The position numbers were made by a program, and so were the translations under genes. A stretch of 8,452 nucleotides of DNA from Bacteroidales bacterium. Lineage in GTDB: Bacteria; Bacteroidota; Bacteroidia; Bacteroidales; VadinHA17. How positions within the stretch are numbered: the first letter of the stretch is position 1; each line of letters starts with the position of its first letter. This document shows, piece by piece, positions 1 through 6,408 of this stretch. The DNA lies in contig JABUEV010000082.1 of assembly GCA_013314865.1 (NCBI GenBank), forward strand, positions 1 through 8,452, read 5' to 3'. The notes beneath the pieces are model-generated. The model was not told the DNA's origin. It saw nothing but the letters and a program-made list of their open reading frames with translations, and did no database searches.

Positions 1-11
1 ATAAATTATAT

Positions 12-719
12 ATGAACAGTATCATTTCGGAAATCAGGAAAGAAATTGCAATAAATGCTGATGAAAAGACAAGATTATCAGGTGAAAGATTTTTTAAAGA
101 GCCTGTAAAACTTCACGGTTTGAAATCATCTGCATCTGAAAGGATTGCAAAGGAATGGTTTGCTAAAATCAAGGAAAAGCCAAAGAATGAAATTTTCAGA
201 TTGTGTGAGGAGCTTTGGAAATCAGGATATCTTGAGGAATCAGGAATAGCTTGTATATGGTCATACAACATCAGGAAGCAGTATGAGCCTACAGACATTG
301 AAGTTTTCGGAAACTGGATTAAAAGACATGTCACCAACTGGGCAACCTGCGACACTTTGTGCAATCATTCAGTCGGCACATTGATTGAGATGTATCCCGA
401 AAAAATTAAAGTGCTGAAGGACTGGGCAAAATCAAAAAACAGGTGGGTCAAAAGAGCCTCGGCTGTCACGCTTATCATCCCTGCGAGGAAGGGTATGTTT
501 CTGGAAGATATTTTTGAAATAGCAGGAATTTTGCTGACCGACCGTGATGATATGGTTCAGAAAGGATATGGATGGATGCTTAAGTCAGCAAGTCAGGCTA
601 ACCAGAAGGAAGTCTTTGAATTTGTGATGAAAAATAAGAATGTGATGCCCAGAACCTCGTTGAGGTATGCTATAGAGAAGATGCCGAAAGAGCTGAAAGT
701 ATTGGCCATGGCAAAATAA
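12..719 (+). CDS. AlkD-family DNA alkylation repair protein (DNA glycosylase-like, HEAT-like repeats)
   Basis: Predicted cytosolic DNA glycosylase of the AlkD family (COG4912), whose studied members excise N3- and N7-alkylated purines without flipping the base out. The 235-residue protein is all helical-looking, as expected for stacked HEAT-like repeats, and matches the family length. Residues corresponding to the lesion-site set of Bacillus cereus AlkD (W109, D113, R148, W187) appear to be present: W110 and D114 in TNWATCD, R148 in NRWVKRASAV, and W188 in KGYGWMLK. The family-typical MPRTSLRYAIEKMP lies near the C-terminus. An active glycosylase is therefore plausible. The start is the first ATG, 11 bases from the window edge, with no Shine-Dalgarno sequence. 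The frame stays open to base 3, so an upstream start cannot be excluded. It lies 44 bp ahead of the next gene on the same strand, with no evident functional link to it. The family call is firm; lesion specificity is unknown. Confidence 0.9.
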   Translation: MNSIISEIRKEIAINADEKTRLSGERFFKEPVKLHGLKSSASERIAKEWFAKIKEKPKNEIFRLCEELWKSGYLEESGIACIWSYNIRKQYEPTDIEVFGNWIKRHVTNWATCDTLCNHSVGTLIEMYPEKIKVLKDWAKSKNRWVKRASAVTLIIPARKGMFLEDIFEIAGILLTDRDDMVQKGYGWMLKSASQANQKEVFEFVMKNKNVMPRTSLRYAIEKMPKELKVLAMAK

Positions 720-763
720 CAAGCAAGTTTATTAACTTTACGGGCACCTAAACCTGAACTAAT

Positions 764-2455
764 ATGAATAAAAAGATACTGTTAACCATTGCTGCATCTT
801 TAGCGGTAGTGTGTGTATTTTCGCAGGACAGGATTACCGGGAGGGATTTTGCGACTCGTTCCGAGGTGATAGCACAGAACGGGATGGCTGCGACAAGTCA
901 GCCGCTTGCCACTCAGGCTGCCATAGAAATTTTAAAAAAGGGAGGCAATGCAATTGATGCGGCAATTGCAGCCAATGCTGTGCTTGGCGTTGTTGAACCG
1001 ACAGGATGCGGGATCGGCGGAGATCTCTTTGCCATCATCTGGAGCGCTGAAAAAGGCAAACTCTACGGTCTCAACGCCAGCGGCAGGTCACCGCGGTCAC
1101 TAAAACTTGAATATTTTAAAAAGAACGGCTATGAGCAGATTCCTTCATATGGTCCTCTTCCCGTATCCGTTCCCGGATGTGTGGACGGATGGTTTGAGAT
1201 GCATGACCTGTTCGGGAAACTGACAATGAGGGAGATTCTTCAGCCTGCTATCAGCTATGCACGCGACGGCTTTCCTGTAACTGAGGTGATAGCCTACTAT
1301 CTTGAGAGAAATACTGCATCACTCAGAAATTATCCGAATATTAAAGAGACTTATATGCCGGGCGGCAAATCACCAGCCAAGGGAGAAATTTTCAGAAACC
1401 CTGATCTGGCAAATACCCTTGAGAAGATAGTAAGAGGGGGAAGAAACGAATTCTACAGGGGTTCTATAGCCAAAGCCATTGACGCATTCATGAAGTCACA
1501 GGGAGGTTTCCTTTCATATGATGATCTTGCCCGGCACACTTCAGAGTGGGTTGAACCGGTCAGCACTACATACCGCGGGTATGAAATATGGGAGCTTCCG
1601 CCCAACGGACAAGGCATTGCCACCCTTCAGATACTTAATATTCTTGAAGGCTTTGACATAAAATCAATGGGATTCGGTTCCGCGGAATATATACATGTGT
1701 TTACGGAAGCAAAAAAGCTTGCTTATGAAGACAGAGCCAAATACTATACTGATCCACGGTTCAGAGAGGTGCCTGTAGCACAGCTTTTATCAAAAAAATA
1801 TGCGGCAGAAAGGCGCAGACTGATCGATCCTTCACGGGCAGGCAGAAGATATGATGCAGGACGAATTGAGGCAGGAAACACGATATACCTGACTGTTGCC
1901 GATAAATACGGGAACATGGTTTCCCTTATTCAAAGCAACTACAGGGGGATGGGATCAGGCATGTGCCCGACCGGACTCGGATTTGTGCTTCAGGACAGGG
2001 GAGAAATGTTCAGCCTTGAGGAGGGACATGCAAATGTCTATGCTCCGGGTAAAAGACCTTTCCATACGATAATTCCCGGATTTATCACCAAAAATGGAAA
2101 ACCATATATAAGTTTCGGGGTTATGGGAGGTGATATGCAGCCACAGGGACATGTTCAGATAATAGTAAACCTGATTGATTTTGGAATGAATCTGCAGGAG
2201 GCGGGAGATGCACCCAGGATTTATCATACCGGATCGTCTGAACCTACCGGGCAGATTATGACTGACGGAGGAGTGCTAAACCTTGAAGACGGCTTCCGCT
2301 GGGAAGTGATCCAGAAGTTATTGTCAAAAGGGCACAAGATACAGTGGAACCTTGGAGGCTACGGAGGTTACCAGGCAATAATGTGGGATGAGAAAAACAG
2401 GGTTTATTACGGAGCCTCCGAGTCAAGAAAAGACGGCCAGGCTGCAGGGTATTAG
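764..2455 (+). CDS. ggt: Gamma-glutamyltransferase family protein, exported N-terminal nucleophile hydrolase
   Basis: Member of the gamma-glutamyltranspeptidase family, which cleaves gamma-glutamyl bonds (classically glutathione) outside the cytoplasm after self-cleavage into two chains. Residues 1-21 form a signal peptide: a lysine-containing start, a hydrophobic core, then a likely cut near S20-Q21. The early motif GGNAIDAAIAANAVLGVVEP (60-79) and GIGGD (83-87) are typical of the large chain. R108 fits the arginine that binds the gamma-glutamyl carboxylate. T373 in GNTIYLTVAD fits the nucleophile, so autocleavage before T373 would give a small chain of about 190 residues. The ending ASESRKDGQAAGY is the usual family C-terminus, so the 563-residue gene is complete. 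In place of the Ser-Ser pair of E. coli GGT it has H434-T435 (RPFHTIIPG), followed by GVMGGDMQPQGH. That pattern belongs to the YwrD/acylase-like branch, so the real substrate may not be glutathione. The start has no Shine-Dalgarno sequence. Confidence 0.9.
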   Translation: MNKKILLTIAASLAVVCVFSQDRITGRDFATRSEVIAQNGMAATSQPLATQAAIEILKKGGNAIDAAIAANAVLGVVEPTGCGIGGDLFAIIWSAEKGKLYGLNASGRSPRSLKLEYFKKNGYEQIPSYGPLPVSVPGCVDGWFEMHDLFGKLTMREILQPAISYARDGFPVTEVIAYYLERNTASLRNYPNIKETYMPGGKSPAKGEIFRNPDLANTLEKIVRGGRNEFYRGSIAKAIDAFMKSQGGFLSYDDLARHTSEWVEPVSTTYRGYEIWELPPNGQGIATLQILNILEGFDIKSMGFGSAEYIHVFTEAKKLAYEDRAKYYTDPRFREVPVAQLLSKKYAAERRRLIDPSRAGRRYDAGRIEAGNTIYLTVADKYGNMVSLIQSNYRGMGSGMCPTGLGFVLQDRGEMFSLEEGHANVYAPGKRPFHTIIPGFITKNGKPYISFGVMGGDMQPQGHVQIIVNLIDFGMNLQEAGDAPRIYHTGSSEPTGQIMTDGGVLNLEDGFRWEVIQKLLSKGHKIQWNLGGYGGYQAIMWDEKNRVYYGASESRKDGQAAGY

Positions 2456-2469
2456 GCACAGGCCGAAGG

Positions 2470-2530
2470 CACTGACCGACGAAGGTCGTAGACACTGATC
2501 GACGGAGGAGCGTCAGTGAGCGTCAGTGGC
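2470..2530. repeat. Short tandem and inverted repeats just after ggt
   Basis: A 23-bp unit beginning CACTGACCGACGAAGG (2470) is followed directly by a diverged copy beginning CACTGATCGACGGAGG (2493), with 14 of the first 16 bases identical. The next stretch holds a perfect 10-bp tandem repeat GAGCGTCAGT (2508-2517 and 2518-2527). CACTGAC at 2470-2476 is the exact reverse complement of GTCAGTG at 2522-2528, and CACTGA at 2493-2498 pairs with TCAGTG at 2513-2518, so the RNA can fold into a stem-loop. This could help end ggt transcription, but no T-run follows, so a standard intrinsic terminator is not supported. Confidence 0.75.
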
Positions 2531-2533
2531 ACA

Positions 2534-2621
2534 GGGCACACTTGTCCTCAGAATCCTTGGCGAAGGAGGAGGGCTCAGGGCACACTTGTCCTCCGAAGCC
2601 TTGGCGTAGGAGGAGAGCTCA
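2534..2621. repeat. 44-bp tandem direct repeat, two copies
   Basis: Two adjacent 44-bp copies (2534-2577 and 2578-2621) begin GGGCACACTTGTCCTC. They differ at four positions only (2550/2594, 2554/2598, 2563/2607 and 2572/2616), which is 40 of 44 identical. Each ends in a heptamer, GGGCTCA in the first copy and GAGCTCA in the second. The second of these is also the first unit of the heptamer array that follows. The region is non-coding, between convergent genes. Its role is unknown. Confidence 0.9.
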
Positions 2622-2656
2622 GAGCTCAGAGCTCAGAGCTCAGAGCTCAGAGCTCA
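2615..2656. repeat. Heptamer array, six perfect GAGCTCA units
   Basis: Six uninterrupted identical copies of GAGCTCA occupy 42 bp. Each unit contains the palindrome GAGCTC, so either transcript can pair with itself in 6-bp stems separated by A/A or T/T mismatches. Related heptamers lie nearby: AGGCACA at 2454, TGGCACA at 2528, GGGCACA at 2534 and 2578, GGGCTCA at 2571, and GGGCGCA at 2664. The perfect identity suggests recent expansion by replication slippage, so copy number probably varies between strains. The position between converging transcription units allows a role in bidirectional termination, but this is inference. Confidence 0.92.
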
Positions 2657-2688
2657 GGGTAGAGGGCGCAGAGTGAAAAGGCTTTTAA

Positions 2689-3444
2689 TTAACGAATACC
2701 TAAAAGATCCATCACACCGTTTATAAAGGTCAGAGGATGAGCCGGATTGCCCGGAACAAAAAGATCTATATGATGTTCTTCGATAAATTTCCGGCTGACA
2801 GCTTCAGAATTACTGAACATTCCTCCGCTTATTGCATCAGTTCCGGCAAGAATGATGATTTTTGGTTCAGGCACCGCTTCATATGTTAACTGAAGGGCTT
2901 TAGCCATATTTTCAGTGACCGGCCCTGTAATTACTATGCCATCGGCATGACGCGGCGAAGCAACAAATTCTACTCCGTAACGGCCAAAATCAAAATTTAC
3001 GTTACCCGTCGCATTTAGTTCCATTTCGCATGAATTGTCCCCGCCGGCTGAAACCTGTCTCAATTTCAGTGATTTCCTGTATATCTTCCTTATCTCTTTG
3101 CGTATGCCGGATTCGTCAATCCTGACCGGAGAACTGACTCCTGGCTTAATTACAAGATCTTCCCTCCTGTTTACAGCTATTCTAAAGTCACTTGTGAATT
3201 TAATCTTATCAGGCAGAAGAAATGAACACTCACGGCAAAAGACACATTTACCCATATCGATTGAGCCATCAGAACTGCCAATTGCTCCGGAAGGGCAGAG
3301 GGAAAACAGATTTTCAATCTCATGTCCGGTCAGATTATCTGAAATTTCGGGCCTCCCCCTGAACAGTCCGGATACAGGCTGATTTCTCAGGTTTTTCACA
3401 TATTGTTTTCCGTGGTGCTTTAATATTTTTATTTCTTTAAGCAT
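2689..3444 (-). CDS. Fused ferredoxin-like (HyfH-type) and NuoB/HyfI-like small subunit, with most Fe-S ligands lost
   Basis: Peripheral-arm small subunit of the Ehr-type complex encoded by this operon, 251 residues. Residues 1-95 resemble HyfH/NuoI-type ferredoxins (FRGRPEIS at 28-35, the cluster region at 40-78, then FRIAVNRREDL). Residues 125-251 resemble NuoB/HyfI (RYGVEFVASPRHAD, GPVTENM, PEPKIIILAGTDA, GGMF, VPGNPAHP). In the ferredoxin part C50 with C67, C70 and C73 can hold one [4Fe-4S] cluster. The other site is gone: G40, I43, L46 and L77 occupy its cysteine positions. In the NuoB part the proximal N2-type ligands read D136, C139, D203 and N233, so three of four cysteines are replaced and a normal cluster is not expected. 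HyfH and HyfI are separate, longer proteins in E. coli. It is the last gene of the operon, 15 bp after the large subunit. The frame is intact, so this is divergence rather than decay. Confidence 0.88.
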   Translation of the reverse strand: MLKEIKILKHHGKQYVKNLRNQPVSGLFRGRPEISDNLTGHEIENLFSLCPSGAIGSSDGSIDMGKCVFCRECSFLLPDKIKFTSDFRIAVNRREDLVIKPGVSSPVRIDESGIRKEIRKIYRKSLKLRQVSAGGDNSCEMELNATGNVNFDFGRYGVEFVASPRHADGIVITGPVTENMAKALQLTYEAVPEPKIIILAGTDAISGGMFSNSEAVSRKFIEEHHIDLFVPGNPAHPLTFINGVMDLLGIR

Positions 3445-3459
3445 ACAGGTTTTATTTTT

Positions 3460-4977
3460 TTACAGGTCATGGCCGCAATAGCTCAGGTTAAAGCTCTTGT
3501 TGCAGACAGGGAAATCCGATATTTCCTGGTTCCTGACTGCCAGGGCAAGGGCCATCCAGTTATGAAATGAGGGATCTTTAACCTTGTAATGAACAATACT
3601 GCCATTTTCATCGGTGACCGCTGAATGACATATTTCACCCCGCCAACCTTCTACCATTGATAATGAAAAACTTCCAGGCTTGAGTTTGTAATCATAGACT
3701 GGTTTCCTGCCATATTTTTTTTCCTTGAACCATCTGTCGGTTAAATCCCGGATTATTCTGACAGACTGTTCCACTTCCCTCACTCTCAGCATTCCCCGGG
3801 CAAGGACGTCTCCTGAATCGAGTACAACCGGGCTGACATCATACTGACGGTAATATTGAAAAGGGTGCGAATTCCTTATATCACGGCTAATGCCGCATGT
3901 TCTCGCTGCCATTCCTACTGCTCCTATAGTTAAAGCCTGTTCTGATGTGACCTGTCCAATATCCTCGAACCTGGCAAGTACACTTGGAAGTGAGTATATT
4001 CTATCAGTTATTTCAGCGAATCTTTTTCCGACAATATCTGTTACAGTAATTATTTTATCAGCAGTTTCCTTGCTTAGAGAATAGTTGGTTCCTCCAGGCC
4101 TCACAAGTCCTTTTCCGAAGCGATTTCCGCACCAGAACTGGGTTGTATTTATGATTTCAGTCCTGAGTGCCTCACAGACAACCTGTCCTAGTTGATAGGC
4201 CACATCTCCACAAAGTGCAGCAGTATCGCCAATATGAACTGCAATTCTTTCCAGTTCGAGACCGATGCAACGTTCAATCCAAAGGTCAGGCATTGTTTCA
4301 ATACCGCCTAATGATTCAATAAGTTGTGCATGTGCAATTGAATGTGCGACAGCTGAATCACCCGCAATATTTTCGCAAATGACTGCTCTTTTCAAAGAAT
4401 TACTGCTTTCAGCCAGAAGTTTTTCAACGCCGCGGTGCTGGTAGCCCAGTTGTATTTCAAGGTGCAAAACTTTTTCACCGTTGCAGATAAACCTGAAATG
4501 TCCGGGTTCAATTACTCCGGCATGTACAGGGCCTACCCCAACTTCATGCAGTTCTTCACTTTCGATCCCGTAAAACGGGTAATTATCCATTACTGCCAGC
4601 TTGTTTTTCCGGTCATGAGGATATCTTACAGGCTTAAGCCACGGGTGATCGTCAAAAACAATTCCAAAATTCTCATTAATCTCGCGCTCATAAATATGCA
4701 GTGGTGGACAGGCAGTTGTTAATGATTTAACAATTCCTGGTTCTTTTGGAACCAGGGTAGATAGTGTACATATGTTATGCCTGATATCATCCGCAACAGA
4801 GCATATAAGCCTTATTCCCTTTGAATCCTCAATCCCATAATAAGCAACACAGTGCACCGAACCACCGTCAAGCATCTCTTTTATCTTGTCGTGGAAGGAG
4901 TCATAACTTAGCTCCCTGACTTCATCCATTTTAACCACAAACGGATTCTCTGATATTTCGGTAAAATTGCCGGTCAT
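3460..4977 (-). CDS. HyfG/NuoCD-like large subunit of an Ehr-type complex lacking all NiFe ligands
   Basis: Catalytic-subunit homologue of group 4 hydrogenases and of complex I NuoC/NuoD, 505 residues. Residues about 30-120 are a NuoC-like domain with the signature YEREINENFGI (96-106). From about 148 onward it is NuoD-like: VGPVHAG, EPGHFRF, GYQHRGVEKL (178-187), AHSIAH (211-216), and RNSHPFQYY (368-376). In hydrogenases a CxxC near AHS and a DPCxxC near the C-terminus bind NiFe. Here these read AGDS (205-208) and DPSFHN (468-473), so all four cysteines are absent. Hydrogen chemistry is therefore not expected, nor is C-terminal protease maturation. The end SFNLSYCGHDL is intact. The complex I quinone-binding tyrosine position, just before the conserved HSxAH, reads V210. 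The start lies 5 bp after the HyfF-like stop. The best assignment is an energy-converting hydrogenase-related (Ehr) large subunit. Its reaction is unknown. Confidence 0.93.
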   Translation of the reverse strand: MTGNFTEISENPFVVKMDEVRELSYDSFHDKIKEMLDGGSVHCVAYYGIEDSKGIRLICSVADDIRHNICTLSTLVPKEPGIVKSLTTACPPLHIYEREINENFGIVFDDHPWLKPVRYPHDRKNKLAVMDNYPFYGIESEELHEVGVGPVHAGVIEPGHFRFICNGEKVLHLEIQLGYQHRGVEKLLAESSNSLKRAVICENIAGDSAVAHSIAHAQLIESLGGIETMPDLWIERCIGLELERIAVHIGDTAALCGDVAYQLGQVVCEALRTEIINTTQFWCGNRFGKGLVRPGGTNYSLSKETADKIITVTDIVGKRFAEITDRIYSLPSVLARFEDIGQVTSEQALTIGAVGMAARTCGISRDIRNSHPFQYYRQYDVSPVVLDSGDVLARGMLRVREVEQSVRIIRDLTDRWFKEKKYGRKPVYDYKLKPGSFSLSMVEGWRGEICHSAVTDENGSIVHYKVKDPSFHNWMALALAVRNQEISDFPVCNKSFNLSYCGHDL

Positions 4978-4982
4978 CTGAT

Positions 4983-6407
4983 TTAATTTGGAAGCAGTAC
5001 AAGTCCTTTATTAATTAATTCTACAAGAAAGGGCGGCTGATAAAAGCAAAGAATTATCACCAATCCCAGAAAGAAAAACTGTGTAACGGTTTCAACTGGT
5101 CTGACCTGGCCCGGCACACTTAATTCAGTTTCATTTCGCGGATTTGAAAACAGAATATGCATAAAACGTGTACTCATTGCATAGACCACATAACACAGCA
5201 GGATTATTGCCACGATTAATACCAGCCATTGTTTATTGTAAACCAATCCTTTGAAGATCATAAACTCTGTTATGAAAAGTCCTGATGGCGGAATGGCCAG
5301 GATACAGATCAATCCTATCATAAGGACCATAGCTCCTGCAGGATAGAGCTTCATATATCTTCCGCAGTCGTCAAGCTTGAAAGTATGCAATACCCTGGAT
5401 AATTGACCCATCTGATAAAAAAGGCTTGATTTTGCAAGAGAATGAAGGACCAGAAGAAGAAGAGCCGCATAATAACCGTTTCCTCCAATACCCGTGGCAA
5501 TTGCAACGAGACCCATATTTTCAAGACTCGAGTATGCAAGCATCCTTTTTAGATGCTTTGCCTTAAGCATATAGCCTGCAGCGACCAGAAGGGAAAGCAT
5601 TCCTGACAGGATCAGGACATTATTCATAAAAGGCAGAATAGATGAAGATGAAAATATTGTATAGACTCTGAAGATTGCAAGGAATCCAACGTTCATGAGG
5701 GTTGTTGAAATCAAGGCTGAAACCGGTGGCGGAGCCACTGAATGAGCATCTATTGTCACTGTATGCATCGGGAAAAGTCCCATCTTTGTACTGAACCCGA
5801 TCATGACAAACAAAAATGCAATCTTAAGATACATGGGATTTGCCTGGTTGATGATGGCTGAGAGCGATTCAAAAGAGAGGTTTGCAGCATCTTCACGGCC
5901 ATAAATGAAACCCAGAAACAGTATCCCAAGATATGCCAGGGCGATGCCTGCAGAACAAATAAATACATATTTCCATGTGGCTTCCAGGGCTATCTCGGTC
6001 CTGTCGTGATAAATGAGTATTGCCACGGCAAGTGTTGTAGCCTCTACAAAAATCCATAATACCGTCATGCCGTTTGCCAGGTATGCTCCCGACATAAACG
6101 TCATAAGGATTATTATGGCAGTATTATAGATATTGAATTTCCTGATTTCATCAGATGAAGTATAGATAAATCCGTGGTAGATTGTAGGAATGGCCAGAAG
6201 AGAAAGAACGGACAGCAAAAGGACTCCCGTGCCGTTAAATGTAAAATACCTGAGTTCAGTTTCATCGAGGTGAATCCAGCCGTAAACCGACAGGGAAATG
6301 TGCATTATAGCAAAGCAGAGTGTAATAATTTTTGTTATTGCCCTGTTTTTCAGCAACAAAATCAGGCCGCCCATTAAAAACGATGATATGAAAAAGTATA
6401 GTACCAT
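4983..6407 (-). CDS. HyfF-like proton/cation-translocating membrane subunit (NuoL/M/N, Mrp antiporter family)
   Basis: Integral membrane antiporter-like subunit, 474 residues with about 14 hydrophobic segments. Hallmarks of the family are visible: E122 in LWIFVEATTL (the helix-5 glutamate), K208 in GFSTKMGLFPMH (the helix-7 lysine), AHSVAPPPVSALIS (221-234), HLKRMLAYSSLENMG (285-299), HSLAKSS with K326, and E381 in FITEFMIFKG. These charged residues form the central ion path in complex I antiporter subunits, so this half-channel should be functional. Its place between the HyfE-like and HyfG-like genes matches hyf order and points to HyfF rather than to the longer HyfB/NuoL. It starts one base after the HyfE-like stop (TGA-T-ATG), which suggests translational coupling. 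The ion (H+ or Na+) cannot be told from sequence alone. Confidence 0.92.
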   Translation of the reverse strand: MVLYFFISSFLMGGLILLLKNRAITKIITLCFAIMHISLSVYGWIHLDETELRYFTFNGTGVLLLSVLSLLAIPTIYHGFIYTSSDEIRKFNIYNTAIIILMTFMSGAYLANGMTVLWIFVEATTLAVAILIYHDRTEIALEATWKYVFICSAGIALAYLGILFLGFIYGREDAANLSFESLSAIINQANPMYLKIAFLFVMIGFSTKMGLFPMHTVTIDAHSVAPPPVSALISTTLMNVGFLAIFRVYTIFSSSSILPFMNNVLILSGMLSLLVAAGYMLKAKHLKRMLAYSSLENMGLVAIATGIGGNGYYAALLLLVLHSLAKSSLFYQMGQLSRVLHTFKLDDCGRYMKLYPAGAMVLMIGLICILAIPPSGLFITEFMIFKGLVYNKQWLVLIVAIILLCYVVYAMSTRFMHILFSNPRNETELSVPGQVRPVETVTQFFFLGLVIILCFYQPPFLVELINKGLVLLPN

Positions 6408-6408
6408 A

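Noticed and set aside
733..740. Bacteroidota-type -7 promoter box (TAACTTTA, compare TAnnTTTG) before ggt
   Set aside because: It matches imperfectly and no TTTG-type upstream box occurs at the proper distance; ggt may also be read through from the gene before it.
1955..2495. Open frames antisense to the end of ggt
   Set aside because: They lie opposite a well-conserved enzyme, resemble no known family, and are explained as shadows of the sense coding frame.
2470..2656. CRISPR array
   Set aside because: The repeats are adjacent, without unique spacers of constant length, and have differing periods; no cas genes are visible.
2676..2686. AAAAGGCTTTT as an intrinsic terminator of the Ehr-type operon
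   Set aside because: The stem is only four A-T pairs with a three-base loop, and no T-run follows on the - strand.
3035..3382. 115-codon + strand open frame opposite the small-subunit gene
   Set aside because: It lacks family-like features and sits entirely over conserved NuoB/ferredoxin coding sequence on the other strand.
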